DNA of 64,000 bases from an uncultured Veillonellaceae bacterium (lineage in GTDB: Bacteria > Bacillota > Negativicutes > Selenomonadales > Selenomonadaceae): assembly GCA_902801565.1 (NCBI GenBank), contig CADCIX010000001.1:1-64000 (forward strand), given 5' to 3'. How positions within the stretch are numbered: the stretch's first letter is position 1; every line of letters starts with the position of its first letter. This document shows, in pieces, positions 1 through 7,602 of the stretch. The notes beneath the pieces were generated by a model. It had not been told where the DNA came from and did no database searches. It saw only the letters and a program-made list of their open reading frames with translations. Both the position numbers and the translations under genes were made by a program.

Positions 1-48
1 CGCTCTAAAAAACAAGAAATTATTTTACCCGATTCCCCAAATAAATCA

Positions 49-74
49 GGAGGGCATTCACTGGAACACCCTCC
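49..74 (-). terminator. Possible terminator hairpin after the relaxase gene
   Basis: GGAGGG (49-54) pairs with CCCTCC (69-74) across a 14-base loop, just past the stop of the minus-strand relaxase gene. The tract beyond the stem on the minus strand is only moderately T-rich, so this is a weak intrinsic terminator. Nothing else is visible between the window edge and the gene. Confidence 0.4.
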
Positions 75-85
75 GGTTTTGGTGA

Positions 86-1387
86 TTATCGTGCGCCTAC
101 CCTTGTTTTTTGCCTTGCGGCCCGTTTCCGTTCCTTTTCGGCCTGTTCCTGCTGGTAAGCGGCCTCTAATATTCTGTCCGCCTGTTCCGTGCCAATGGCC
201 CGCCTGACCCGCTCATAGTCTCTGACCTTTCCCTTTAGGCTGTCTCGCTCGGCGCAGACCTCGTAAATCCTTTCTGACAAGGAACTGTTTTTGCTGACCT
301 CCCGGCCATAGTCCGCTTGCAGCCGCTCAAATTTGGATTTGAGGTCGCAGTAGGCCCGGTAGACAGACCGCAGTACCTTGACGATCTTCGCCCATAAAGG
401 CTTGGCCTTTTTCTCCCGGTAGGCCCTGGCCGATTCCAGCGGTCCCGCTTCTGGCAAGACCTGTTCCGGGTCGCCGGAAAATTCCTCCGCCAACTTCTCC
501 ATGCCTTTCAGCATGGGGGCCACATCGTTTAGTTTGGCCTTGGCCTGGGCCGCTTTCTTCTCAGCAGCTACCGCCTCCCTGTTCTTTCGGTCAACCTCGG
601 CCTGGGCCAGCACAGCCGCCTCTTGAAGTTGTGCAAGCCGCTCCTGTTCACACTTCACCTTGAACTGCGTGACCGTCAGATGTTCCTCGGAACTGCCACG
701 CTCCCCACGTTCCAAATCCGTGTAGCCAGCGGAGCGCATCTGCTGAAAGAAATCATCCTGCAAGACACTGTACGACTTTCTCAAAACAGGCTTGCCCTTT
801 GCTGTTCGTAATGGCTCCCCGGTGGCCTCGTCTACTGCGGGCTGGGATGCCCACTTTTTGCTCATGCTGACCTGCATAACGGTTTCCTTGACCTTGCCCA
901 CCAGGGATTTGTCCTTGCACCGCTTTGTCCATCGTATCTCCTTCTCCACCACCGGGATATAGACCACATGGAGGTGGTAGTGGTACACGTCCTCCCCCAG
1001 CGCCTCGGACATGGCCCGGTTGCGCTCGTCGGCATGCATGACCGCCGACAAAATATACTGCTCTCCGCCTACGATTTTCATTGCGGCTTTGTAAGCGTCG
1101 GTGTAAAATTGTTTTGCGAAGTCATAGCCGCCATGATTGTAGAAGTAGGCGGAGTTGACATCAAAGACCAGCTCACCGTATCGAAATGCGTCCGCCTTAA
1201 TGCCACGGGTGGAGATTACACCATTGGCCTCCATTTGGGAGAACATCTCCTGATACCCTGCGGATGGGGCCTTGAAATGGACATTGAGCGACGTCCGCTC
1301 TGGTACAATGTCCTGGTTGACATAGGAATCCTTCTCGCGTTCGTTGTGCTGCTGGGTGTTGCCGATTTTAGCAGCGGTCAGCCTCAT
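86..1387 (-). CDS. MobV-type plasmid mobilization relaxase (Mob/Pre family)
   Basis: This 433-residue protein resembles the Mob_Pre (MobV) relaxases, which nick the transfer origin of mobilizable plasmids and integrated elements. The N-terminus has the family motif HNEREKDSYVNQDI (residues about 14-27). A histidine triad follows in HADERNRAM...YHYHLHVVYIPV (about residues 117-142), the metal-binding active-site motif. The second half (about residues 240-430) is charged and predicted coiled coil, rich in Ala, Lys and Glu, as is usual for the family. The ATG start gives the expected MRLTAAKIG N-terminus but has no clear Shine-Dalgarno sequence. No integrase, replication gene or oriT is visible, so it is an orphan here: either the edge of an integrated mobilizable element or a relic. 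The frame is intact, so it is not an obvious pseudogene. Confidence 0.88.
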   Translation of the reverse strand: MRLTAAKIGNTQQHNEREKDSYVNQDIVPERTSLNVHFKAPSAGYQEMFSQMEANGVISTRGIKADAFRYGELVFDVNSAYFYNHGGYDFAKQFYTDAYKAAMKIVGGEQYILSAVMHADERNRAMSEALGEDVYHYHLHVVYIPVVEKEIRWTKRCKDKSLVGKVKETVMQVSMSKKWASQPAVDEATGEPLRTAKGKPVLRKSYSVLQDDFFQQMRSAGYTDLERGERGSSEEHLTVTQFKVKCEQERLAQLQEAAVLAQAEVDRKNREAVAAEKKAAQAKAKLNDVAPMLKGMEKLAEEFSGDPEQVLPEAGPLESARAYREKKAKPLWAKIVKVLRSVYRAYCDLKSKFERLQADYGREVSKNSSLSERIYEVCAERDSLKGKVRDYERVRRAIGTEQADRILEAAYQQEQAEKERKRAARQKTRVGAR

Positions 1388-1432
1388 ATTTCTTGCGTTG
1401 GTTGCTGAAAATATTCATGCAGGAGCTGTTGG

Positions 1433-1463
1433 CCGGAAGGAATTCCATCTTGGATATCGAATA
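1433..1463 (+). repeat. Copy 1 of a short dispersed sequence (compare 14462-14493)
   Basis: A 31-base stretch beginning CCGGAAGGAATTCC and ending GGATATCGAATA closely matches 14462-14493 upstream of the EAL-domain gene, with the last 12 bases identical apart from a one-base length difference just before them. Both copies lie in non-coding DNA shortly before a plus-strand gene. It may be a relic of a dispersed repeat, or a shared regulatory element. Confidence 0.5.
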
Positions 1464-1479
1464 GGATATAGAGTATATT
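1450..1479 (+). promoter_or_regulatory. Candidate promoter for the secreted-protein gene
   Basis: TTGGAT (1450-1455) and TATATT (1474-1479) are 18 bases apart, an acceptable vegetative sigma-factor arrangement 31 bases upstream of the ATG at 1510. The rest of the 1388-1509 gap shows only the short repeat. Confidence 0.4.
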
Positions 1480-1509
1480 TTATCTTTCCATACTGAAAGG
1501 AGCGATTTT

Positions 1510-2313
1510 ATGAGTATCAGCAAGAAACTCCGGAGCACCCTCGTTCTTGCGTCAGCGGTCTGTCTTATGAGCGGCGGGGTTGCATGGGCAGAATCTGTTG
1601 TGCCGGATACAGGCGCAGCCTATTCTGTCGACAGCACTGCGGCGGAGGACAATGCCAGCGCCCGGGACATTGCCGGTCTGTGGAAGGAAGACGGCCCGGA
1701 GGAAAGGCTTCTGGCAATCCATAGGGACGGAACTTACGAGCTCATGGACAAGACCGGCGACGGCACATATTATGGTACCGTCAAGGTGATCTTTGAGGAA
1801 TATATCGACGGGTCCAGAGTGCCCTTGTATAACCTCTATACGAGTGATGGTACCCTGTGGATGGGGTTTCCCAAAAACAAGGATGAGGGCATACAGTCCG
1901 AGCTCTGGTCCGGGCAAGACGGCGCCGTGCATTTTGTGCGCAGGTTGGAAAATGATTACGACAGGACCAGCGAAGGCGTGGACGAGGACTCTTATCCCGG
2001 CGTTTGGGGCTGCGGCAGAGTCACCGTCGTCATCAGCAAGGAGGACAGGGGCTACCTCGCAACTGTCAAATGGGCCAACAGCGCGGCAGATGGCTCCACG
2101 TGGACCTACCCCTGTGTGTATGATGATTATTCTGCCATTCTCGTCTGCAGCGGCAATGGGGTCCGTGAGGACTATGCTTTCACGGACAGCGGGGAAGAGT
2201 CTTCCGAGGAGAGATACAATGATGGCACCGGCACCTTTGTCATGCGTGAAGGTGTGCTGACCTGGCAGGACAACAAGGAAAATGCCGGAGAGTCTATTGA
2301 GTTTAGGAAATAA
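1510..2313 (+). CDS. Secreted protein of unknown function
   Basis: The 267-residue product starts with a clear Sec signal peptide: a basic N-region (KKLRS), a hydrophobic core (about residues 10-20) and a probable cleavage site after VAWA (about residue 27). The mature part is acidic and rich in Gly, Trp, Tyr and Asp. Two halves, beginning near IAGLWKEDG and YPGVWGCGR, each look like a small beta-barrel or lipocalin-like fold with a 'GxW' opening; this is inferred from pattern only. AAAGGAG lies about 7 bases before the ATG. The next gene starts 10 bases after the stop, so the two are probably co-transcribed. No family is recognised and no catalytic motif is visible. Confidence 0.75.
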   Translation: MSISKKLRSTLVLASAVCLMSGGVAWAESVVPDTGAAYSVDSTAAEDNASARDIAGLWKEDGPEERLLAIHRDGTYELMDKTGDGTYYGTVKVIFEEYIDGSRVPLYNLYTSDGTLWMGFPKNKDEGIQSELWSGQDGAVHFVRRLENDYDRTSEGVDEDSYPGVWGCGRVTVVISKEDRGYLATVKWANSAADGSTWTYPCVYDDYSAILVCSGNGVREDYAFTDSGEESSEERYNDGTGTFVMREGVLTWQDNKENAGESIEFRK

Positions 2314-2323
2314 GGGATGCTTT

Positions 2324-4213
2324 ATGGCTCAAGAGAAATGGAATGTGGAGGAACTTCCTGAGGAACAGCAGAGTATACTGAAATCGCTCTATGGGCCGCA
2401 GCCCAGCCAGGAGACCACGAATTATGCGGCGAACAGGATCCTGTTTGCCAGGGAACTGACGAAATACGAAAAGCGGATATTTGCCAATAAGGCATTCATG
2501 TCTCCGGGCTTCCTGACCCAGAGACTGTATAAACTCAAAGGAATCCTTACGCCGCTTCGGTTCAATCGGGTAATGCATACACTGATGGAAGAATCGGAGA
2601 TCCTGCGCACGAATTACTGTCCCATGGGAATGGAAACCCTGGCGGTGGTGTTTGAGCGCCGCAAGGATTTGCCTCAGATTGTCTACCAGAACATGGAGAG
2701 CCTGGATTCGGAGGAACTTGACTCCAGGCTCAGGAAGGCCATGGAAGCGGATATGCGCGAGGGCTTCGACCTGAGGCACGGGCATCTCCTGCGCTTTTCA
2801 GTGTTCCATACGGCCTTGGACGAATATGCCGTTCTGGTGACCATGGCACAGGCCATTTTGGACAGGGTGGATATCAGGAAGCTCTTTTGTGATGTCCAGG
2901 GCATGGAGCCTTTGCAGACGCAGGAGGAGCAGATGGCTTCGATGGATATGGCCGCGCAGCGTTCTCGCATGGAGACATCAATGCGGGATTACTGGTCACG
3001 GATGCTCTCGGATCTTCCGGAGGCTTCCATCGTGCCCTATACAAGGATGCCCAGGCCCGGCGAGGATGACAGGCAAAGGGTCTATCGCAGACGCATCCCG
3101 CCGGATATCATGTCGGATATTCGGGAGAAGGCAAAATCCAACCGGATGATGCTCATGGCAATCCTTCAGACGGCATGGGGCTTGATCCTTCAGGATGCCA
3201 ATGCATGCCGGGATGTCTGCTTCTGCCTGCTGGTGACGGACCGCAAGGAGAAAGAAATGCCGGGAGTCACGTCCGGTGCGGGATTCAACATGATGCCTGT
3301 CCGGTTCAGGAGTCCCGGTGAATTGACGGTCCGGAAGCTGGTTTCCCAGCAGTTCCAGCAGATCATGGTGTCGCAGCCCTATAGCTGCTTTGACTGGGAA
3401 GATATGCGGGAATTGGCGGGAGAGAGGATGTTCGACCATTTTCTGAGCTTCTATGACTTCATGGTGGAAGAGCAGAAATACTCGGAAATCCCTGCGGAAC
3501 CCGGCGGCGCATTTGTCGCGAGGAATTCATGGGATGCGCAGGGAACCAGGCTGGGCGTTTATTTCCAATACGGGGAACAGAGTGTGTCCTTTTCTCTTAT
3601 GTATGATGAAAACCGTGTTATGCCTTCGGGAGACCTGCTTCTGGCGAACCGGTACCTGTTCGTATTGCAGCAGATGCTCACGGACTGGAACCTGCCCATG
3701 GATTCCTTCATGGAACGTCTGGAAAAGCGCCTCGACATGGACAAGGAAGCCGAGGCAGAGCGCCACAGGGAGGACCGTGCGGCACGGGTGCAGGATGTCC
3801 TTTCGCGGCTGAGATTGCTGCAGGGGATCGGCTCCGGATTCATCCAGGAATTCATGGGGAAGTCGCATCTGGAGACAAGGTTCGAGGGAGACCGCATTTC
3901 CGGCGCCATCATGGAAGAAAACCTGATCCTCATTGTTGCGGGAAAGCTGGCGCGGAATATCGATACAGGAGATGGATGGTACAATACGCTGGATATCCTG
4001 AAGGAAGGCGACTGGGCCAATGAGACGATCATGCTTTCCGACAAGAAATCCCATTTCTCCGTTGAGGTTTTGACCGAGGAAGCAGAAGTCCTGTTGTATC
4101 CTCTTTCTAAAATGAATGATCTTATGGTGAAATATCCCCAGCTTGGGAAGAATATGGTGCAGCATCTTGCCCGGCAGATGGAGAAATACCAGCGGCTTTG
4201 GGTGCAGTCCTGA
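2324..4213 (+). CDS. Degenerate NRPS-type condensation domain fused to a cyclic-nucleotide-binding-like domain
   Basis: Residues about 40-470 of this 629-residue protein follow the layout of NRPS condensation domains: an N-terminal substrate-lobe pattern (SEILRTNY near residue 90), a central RxxIPPDIM/AWGLILQ stretch, an LLVTDRKEKE...GFNMMPVRF bridge, then FDHFLSFYDF and a YDENR-like segment. At the HHxxxDG active site the sequence reads AQAILDR (about 175-181), so both histidines and the glycine are lost and only Asp is kept. Residues about 511-629 look like a CAP/CRP-type cNMP-binding jelly roll (ILKEGDWANETIML, then VEVLTEEAEVLLYPL). No DNA-binding helix-turn-helix follows. No adenylation or carrier domain is nearby. 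ATG 2324 is chosen over ATG 2282 because AAGGG precedes it at 7 bases and 2282 lies inside the upstream gene. The last 92 bases overlap hypF tail to tail. Confidence 0.7.
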   Translation: MAQEKWNVEELPEEQQSILKSLYGPQPSQETTNYAANRILFARELTKYEKRIFANKAFMSPGFLTQRLYKLKGILTPLRFNRVMHTLMEESEILRTNYCPMGMETLAVVFERRKDLPQIVYQNMESLDSEELDSRLRKAMEADMREGFDLRHGHLLRFSVFHTALDEYAVLVTMAQAILDRVDIRKLFCDVQGMEPLQTQEEQMASMDMAAQRSRMETSMRDYWSRMLSDLPEASIVPYTRMPRPGEDDRQRVYRRRIPPDIMSDIREKAKSNRMMLMAILQTAWGLILQDANACRDVCFCLLVTDRKEKEMPGVTSGAGFNMMPVRFRSPGELTVRKLVSQQFQQIMVSQPYSCFDWEDMRELAGERMFDHFLSFYDFMVEEQKYSEIPAEPGGAFVARNSWDAQGTRLGVYFQYGEQSVSFSLMYDENRVMPSGDLLLANRYLFVLQQMLTDWNLPMDSFMERLEKRLDMDKEAEAERHREDRAARVQDVLSRLRLLQGIGSGFIQEFMGKSHLETRFEGDRISGAIMEENLILIVAGKLARNIDTGDGWYNTLDILKEGDWANETIMLSDKKSHFSVEVLTEEAEVLLYPLSKMNDLMVKYPQLGKNMVQHLARQMEKYQRLWVQS

Positions 4214-6530
4214 TGTGGTGCATCGCGGCAACGGCCTGCCCCAGGCAGATTCCTCCGTCGTTGGGCGGGATGAGGCTGTGGAGGAGGACGGTGAAGCCGT
4301 CCTTCGTGATCTTTTCCTTTGTCAGGCGCGTGAGCAGATGGTTCTGGAAGACGCCGCCGCTCAGGGCAACCACAGAGAGATGCTCTGTGTCCCGCAGATG
4401 ACCACATGCCCTTTGGATTTGCCTTGCAAGCTGGTCATGGAAGAGATAGGCAAGCTTCTCTTTGGATTGACCTTCCAGATACGATTGCAAGAGGCAGCGG
4501 AACAGGGGAAGGGTGGGGAGCAGCAGGCGGCCGTTCCCGTCAGTCTGCAGGGAGGATTCCTGCAAGTCATGGATGCCGGAACAGGCTGACTCTTGCGGAT
4601 CGTCCTGCGCATCTTCCCATTCCTCTGCGGCAAATTCCAGGTACATGGAGGCCTCCCCCTCGAAGGTGGAGGCCTTTCGTATGCCCAGGATTGCGCTGAC
4701 GGCATCGAAGAGGCGCCCTGCGCTGGTGGAGGTGATGCAGTTGATCTGGTTGTCCAGCAGGAAGAATTGGGCGGAAAGTTCCTCCGGGGTGCAGAGATCC
4801 AGTTTCCTCACGATGTTTCCGGTCTTTTCCTTGTCCCTTCCGCATTGCTCGTAGATGAGGGATACGGCGATGCGCCAGCCCTCCCGGGAGGCTTTGTCAC
4901 CGCCTGCCTGGCAGAAGGGCTGGATGGAGCCCAGACGGGCATAGCCCTCGTAATCGGCGCGAAGGATCTCGCCGCCCCAGATGGTCCCGTCCCCGCCATA
5001 GCCTGTGCCGTCAAAGGATATGCCGATGACGGGGCCCGGATGGTCATTCTCTGCCATGCAGGAAAGGATATGGGCATAGTGATGCTGGACGGGAAACAGG
5101 GGAAGCCCCGCTTCCTCTGCCACCGTCGTTGTGTTGTAGCGTGGATGCAGGTCGCAGGCGACGATGGAAGGGCGGTTTTCCAGCAGGGATTCCATGAGCT
5201 GCACGGAGTCCTTGAGGGCAAGCACTGTCCTGAGATCCGTCATGTCCCCGATGTAGGGGGAGGGATAGAACAAATGATTGCTGGCGAGGCAGAAGGTGTT
5301 TTTCAGCTCGCCTCCGATGGCAAGCACCTTCCCCTTGAAATCTTCGCCCAGCATGAAGGGCAGGGGCGCGAAACCGCGGCTGCGGCGGATCATGTAGGGC
5401 TTCCCGTCCATCCAGTCCATGACGGAGTCATCGGCGCGGAGCCGTATCCTGCGGTTGTGGGAGAGGATGCAGTCACACATGCCGCCCAAGGCCTTCCGTG
5501 CCTCATCATCCGTGTGGCAGATGGGGGCACCGGAGGGGTTGCCGCTGGTCATGACAAGGGCATGGGGCATGGAGAGGCCGTCGGGATAGTCAAAAAGGAG
5601 GAGCTGTACCGGGGCATAGGGCAGCATGACGCCAATCTTGGGATTGCCGGGAGCGACACTGGGGGCGATGCTGCCTTTGGGGCGCCGCTTGAGCAGGAGG
5701 ATCGGCTTCTGGTGTCCGTCGAGAAATTCTTCCTGTCCCTGTTCCACGAAACATTCCTGCCGGATGCTGTCCATGTCGCGGAGCATGACGGCAAAGGGCT
5801 TGACGGGCCGGTGCTTCAACCGGCGCAGGCGGCGGACGGCATCCTCGTTGGTGGCATCGCAGCAGAGATGGAAGCCGCCGATGCCCTTGATGGCAACGAT
5901 GCCGCCATCGGCGATGGTGCGGCGGGTGTGGCGGATGGCATCCGCGCCCCGCTGGGGGCTGTCGATGATGTATACCTCGGGGCCGCAGTCGTTGCAACAG
6001 ACGGGCTGTGCATCGTAGCGGCGGCTCTCCGGGGAGGTGTATTCCTCATGGCAGGCTTCGCACATGGGGAATTCCCCCATGCTGGTGCGCTCCCGGTCAT
6101 AGGGCATGGCATCGAGGATGGTGAGGCGCGGACCGCAGGCGGTGCAGTTGATGAAGGGATGGAGGTAGCGGCGGTTTTCGGGGTCGAAGAGCTCCTTCCT
6201 GCACTTTTCGCAGGTGGCGATGTCGGGGGAGACGAAGATATCCCCCTGTTCCTTTGCGCTTTCCACGATGTCGAAGCGGGAAAAGGCGGCACCTTCGTGG
6301 AGTTCTGTCACGTCGATCTTGAGGATGGTGGAGCGTTCCGGGGCGCGGTGATGAAGCCCGTGGATGAAATTTTCCAGGGCAACAGGGGTCCCCTGGGCGA
6401 AGATTTCCACATAGGGGCCCTTGTTGCAGACCGTGCCAAGGATTCCGCATTCATCGGCAAGGCGGCTCACGAAGGGGCGGAACCCGACGCCCTGCACGAT
6501 GCCATATATCTTTATGTTGAGGTATGACAT
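4122..6530 (-). CDS. hypF: Carbamoyltransferase HypF ([NiFe]-hydrogenase maturation)
   Basis: HypF uses carbamoyl phosphate and ATP to carbamoylate the C-terminal Cys of HypE, the first step in making the CN ligands of [NiFe] hydrogenases. All domains are visible in the 802-residue product: acylphosphatase (YGIVQGVGFRPFV, 9-21), paired zinc fingers (Cys107/110/129/132 and Cys157/160 with 178/179/182), a YrdC-like domain (GGIVAIKGIGGFHLCCDA, then KHRPVKPFAVM) and a Kae1-like domain (VQHHYAH, SFDGTGYGGDGTIWGGE, SGGVFQN). The family usually ends soon after IPPNDGGICLGQA, so the last 30 or so residues are an extra tail reaching into the convergent gene. The start at 6530 gives the standard MSYLNIKIYG N-terminus; a longer frame to 6803 lies within the upstream gene and is not used. 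The gene begins 4 bases after the upstream stop, with a weak Shine-Dalgarno, in an operon with nitrogenase-like genes. No other hyp gene or hydrogenase is in the window. Confidence 0.95.
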   Translation of the reverse strand: MSYLNIKIYGIVQGVGFRPFVSRLADECGILGTVCNKGPYVEIFAQGTPVALENFIHGLHHRAPERSTILKIDVTELHEGAAFSRFDIVESAKEQGDIFVSPDIATCEKCRKELFDPENRRYLHPFINCTACGPRLTILDAMPYDRERTSMGEFPMCEACHEEYTSPESRRYDAQPVCCNDCGPEVYIIDSPQRGADAIRHTRRTIADGGIVAIKGIGGFHLCCDATNEDAVRRLRRLKHRPVKPFAVMLRDMDSIRQECFVEQGQEEFLDGHQKPILLLKRRPKGSIAPSVAPGNPKIGVMLPYAPVQLLLFDYPDGLSMPHALVMTSGNPSGAPICHTDDEARKALGGMCDCILSHNRRIRLRADDSVMDWMDGKPYMIRRSRGFAPLPFMLGEDFKGKVLAIGGELKNTFCLASNHLFYPSPYIGDMTDLRTVLALKDSVQLMESLLENRPSIVACDLHPRYNTTTVAEEAGLPLFPVQHHYAHILSCMAENDHPGPVIGISFDGTGYGGDGTIWGGEILRADYEGYARLGSIQPFCQAGGDKASREGWRIAVSLIYEQCGRDKEKTGNIVRKLDLCTPEELSAQFFLLDNQINCITSTSAGRLFDAVSAILGIRKASTFEGEASMYLEFAAEEWEDAQDDPQESACSGIHDLQESSLQTDGNGRLLLPTLPLFRCLLQSYLEGQSKEKLAYLFHDQLARQIQRACGHLRDTEHLSVVALSGGVFQNHLLTRLTKEKITKDGFTVLLHSLIPPNDGGICLGQAVAAMHHIRTAPKAAGISPSAGQDAAPYSSQAGDISP

Positions 6531-6534
6531 GGGA

Positions 6535-7602
6535 TCACCGGCTTCCAGATACAGCAAAGTGGGGGAGATCGATGAAGTCCTTCTGGTAGAAGGGGATGGC
6601 CCGCAGGAAGTCCCGGTCGGCGAAGATGCAGTCGAAATCCTGCTCCCGCACGTACATCTGGAACTCATCCTCCTCCCGGAACCGCTTGTCCTGTTCCTCG
6701 GCATGCTTCGTGTGCTGCTGGAACCAGGTGCCGCAGACGATGATGGAGCCGGGAAGGAACTGGCGAAGCTCTTGCCGGAGCGCATTGGAATGGAATTGGT
6801 CATGGAGGATCAGGATCTTCTTCCAGTCCAGGGAAATCATCTTGCCACTCTGGTCGATGGCATGCTTGAGTTCCTCGGCGGCAAAGGGGTAGAAGATGTC
6901 AAAGGGCGTGCCAAAGGATCTCTCCAGGTAGCGTGCCGCAGTGAGGCCCGATGTGGAGACCACGAGGTTCCGGCTGTTGCCGCCGGCGCGGCGGAAGGAC
7001 TCGATGCCCTCGTCGACGCCGTAGATGGCCACTTGCCGCCAGTCCTCCGCAAGGAGCTCTTGGCGAAGATTTTCCCAGGGAGCGTCCAGAGGGAAATCCA
7101 GGGGCGTTGCGCCGAGGATGCCAACGGTGCCGTTCGGGGCACTTGACTCCTTTTCGGCAAAGGTCTTGAAGAGGTTCAGGTATGCCTTGCCGATGCCCTC
7201 ATCGTAAAGCTTTGTGCCATCGGTATCCACGGTGACGACGGGCAGTTTCAGCTTCTGCTCGGCAAGCCGCTTGAGCCCCAGGTAGTCCGTGCCGATGACG
7301 GCAGGGACAGGGGTGCCGATGATGGCGGCAAAAGACGGTTCCAGTTGCATGCAGGCGGTTTCCAGTTTTTCGATGAGGCGGTCATCCCGGCCGAGGATGG
7401 CATCCATATCCCGAAGCCCGGCACTGAAGACGGCGCTTCGGGCGGTCGAGGTTTCCCAGCGGGGCTCGTCGAAGCCGCAGATATTCCCTGCACATCCTCC
7501 CGCATCGCAGATGATGACAAGACCCCCGAGGGCATGGAAGACAGAGGCAGCGCCGGAGTCGTCGGGGGCAAAGGGGGAGAGGAACAAACGCAATCCTTTC
7601 AT
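6535..7602 (-). CDS. Nitrogenase component-1-like protein, small (NifK/NifN-like) subunit
   Basis: The 355-residue product belongs to the nitrogenase component-1/NifEN/BchNB superfamily. N-terminal Cys residues sit in ICDAGGCAGNICG (Cys32, Cys37, Cys42), in the place of the cluster-binding loop. The next signature reads GTPVPAVIGTDY, matching the (T)Cxxx(I/L)GDD motif but without its Cys. A later ILHDQFHSN and a FADRDFL near the C-terminus fit the third Rossmann-like domain. It is much shorter than NifK (about 500 residues). The start overlaps the upstream stop by ATGA and has an excellent AAAGGAGGT, so translation is probably coupled. Likely role: half of a heterodimeric electron-accepting catalytic or scaffold component served by the adjacent Fe protein. 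The substrate is unknown. Confidence 0.75.
   Translation of the reverse strand: MKGLRLFLSPFAPDDSGAASVFHALGGLVIICDAGGCAGNICGFDEPRWETSTARSAVFSAGLRDMDAILGRDDRLIEKLETACMQLEPSFAAIIGTPVPAVIGTDYLGLKRLAEQKLKLPVVTVDTDGTKLYDEGIGKAYLNLFKTFAEKESSAPNGTVGILGATPLDFPLDAPWENLRQELLAEDWRQVAIYGVDEGIESFRRAGGNSRNLVVSTSGLTAARYLERSFGTPFDIFYPFAAEELKHAIDQSGKMISLDWKKILILHDQFHSNALRQELRQFLPGSIIVCGTWFQQHTKHAEEQDKRFREEDEFQMYVREQDFDCIFADRDFLRAIPFYQKDFIDLPHFAVSGSR

Noticed and set aside
4593-6527. 644-codon plus-strand frame opposite hypF
   Set aside because: Low-complexity Gly/Ala/Val-rich shadow of hypF, with no ribosome site or recognisable domain; hypF is a full-length match on the other strand.
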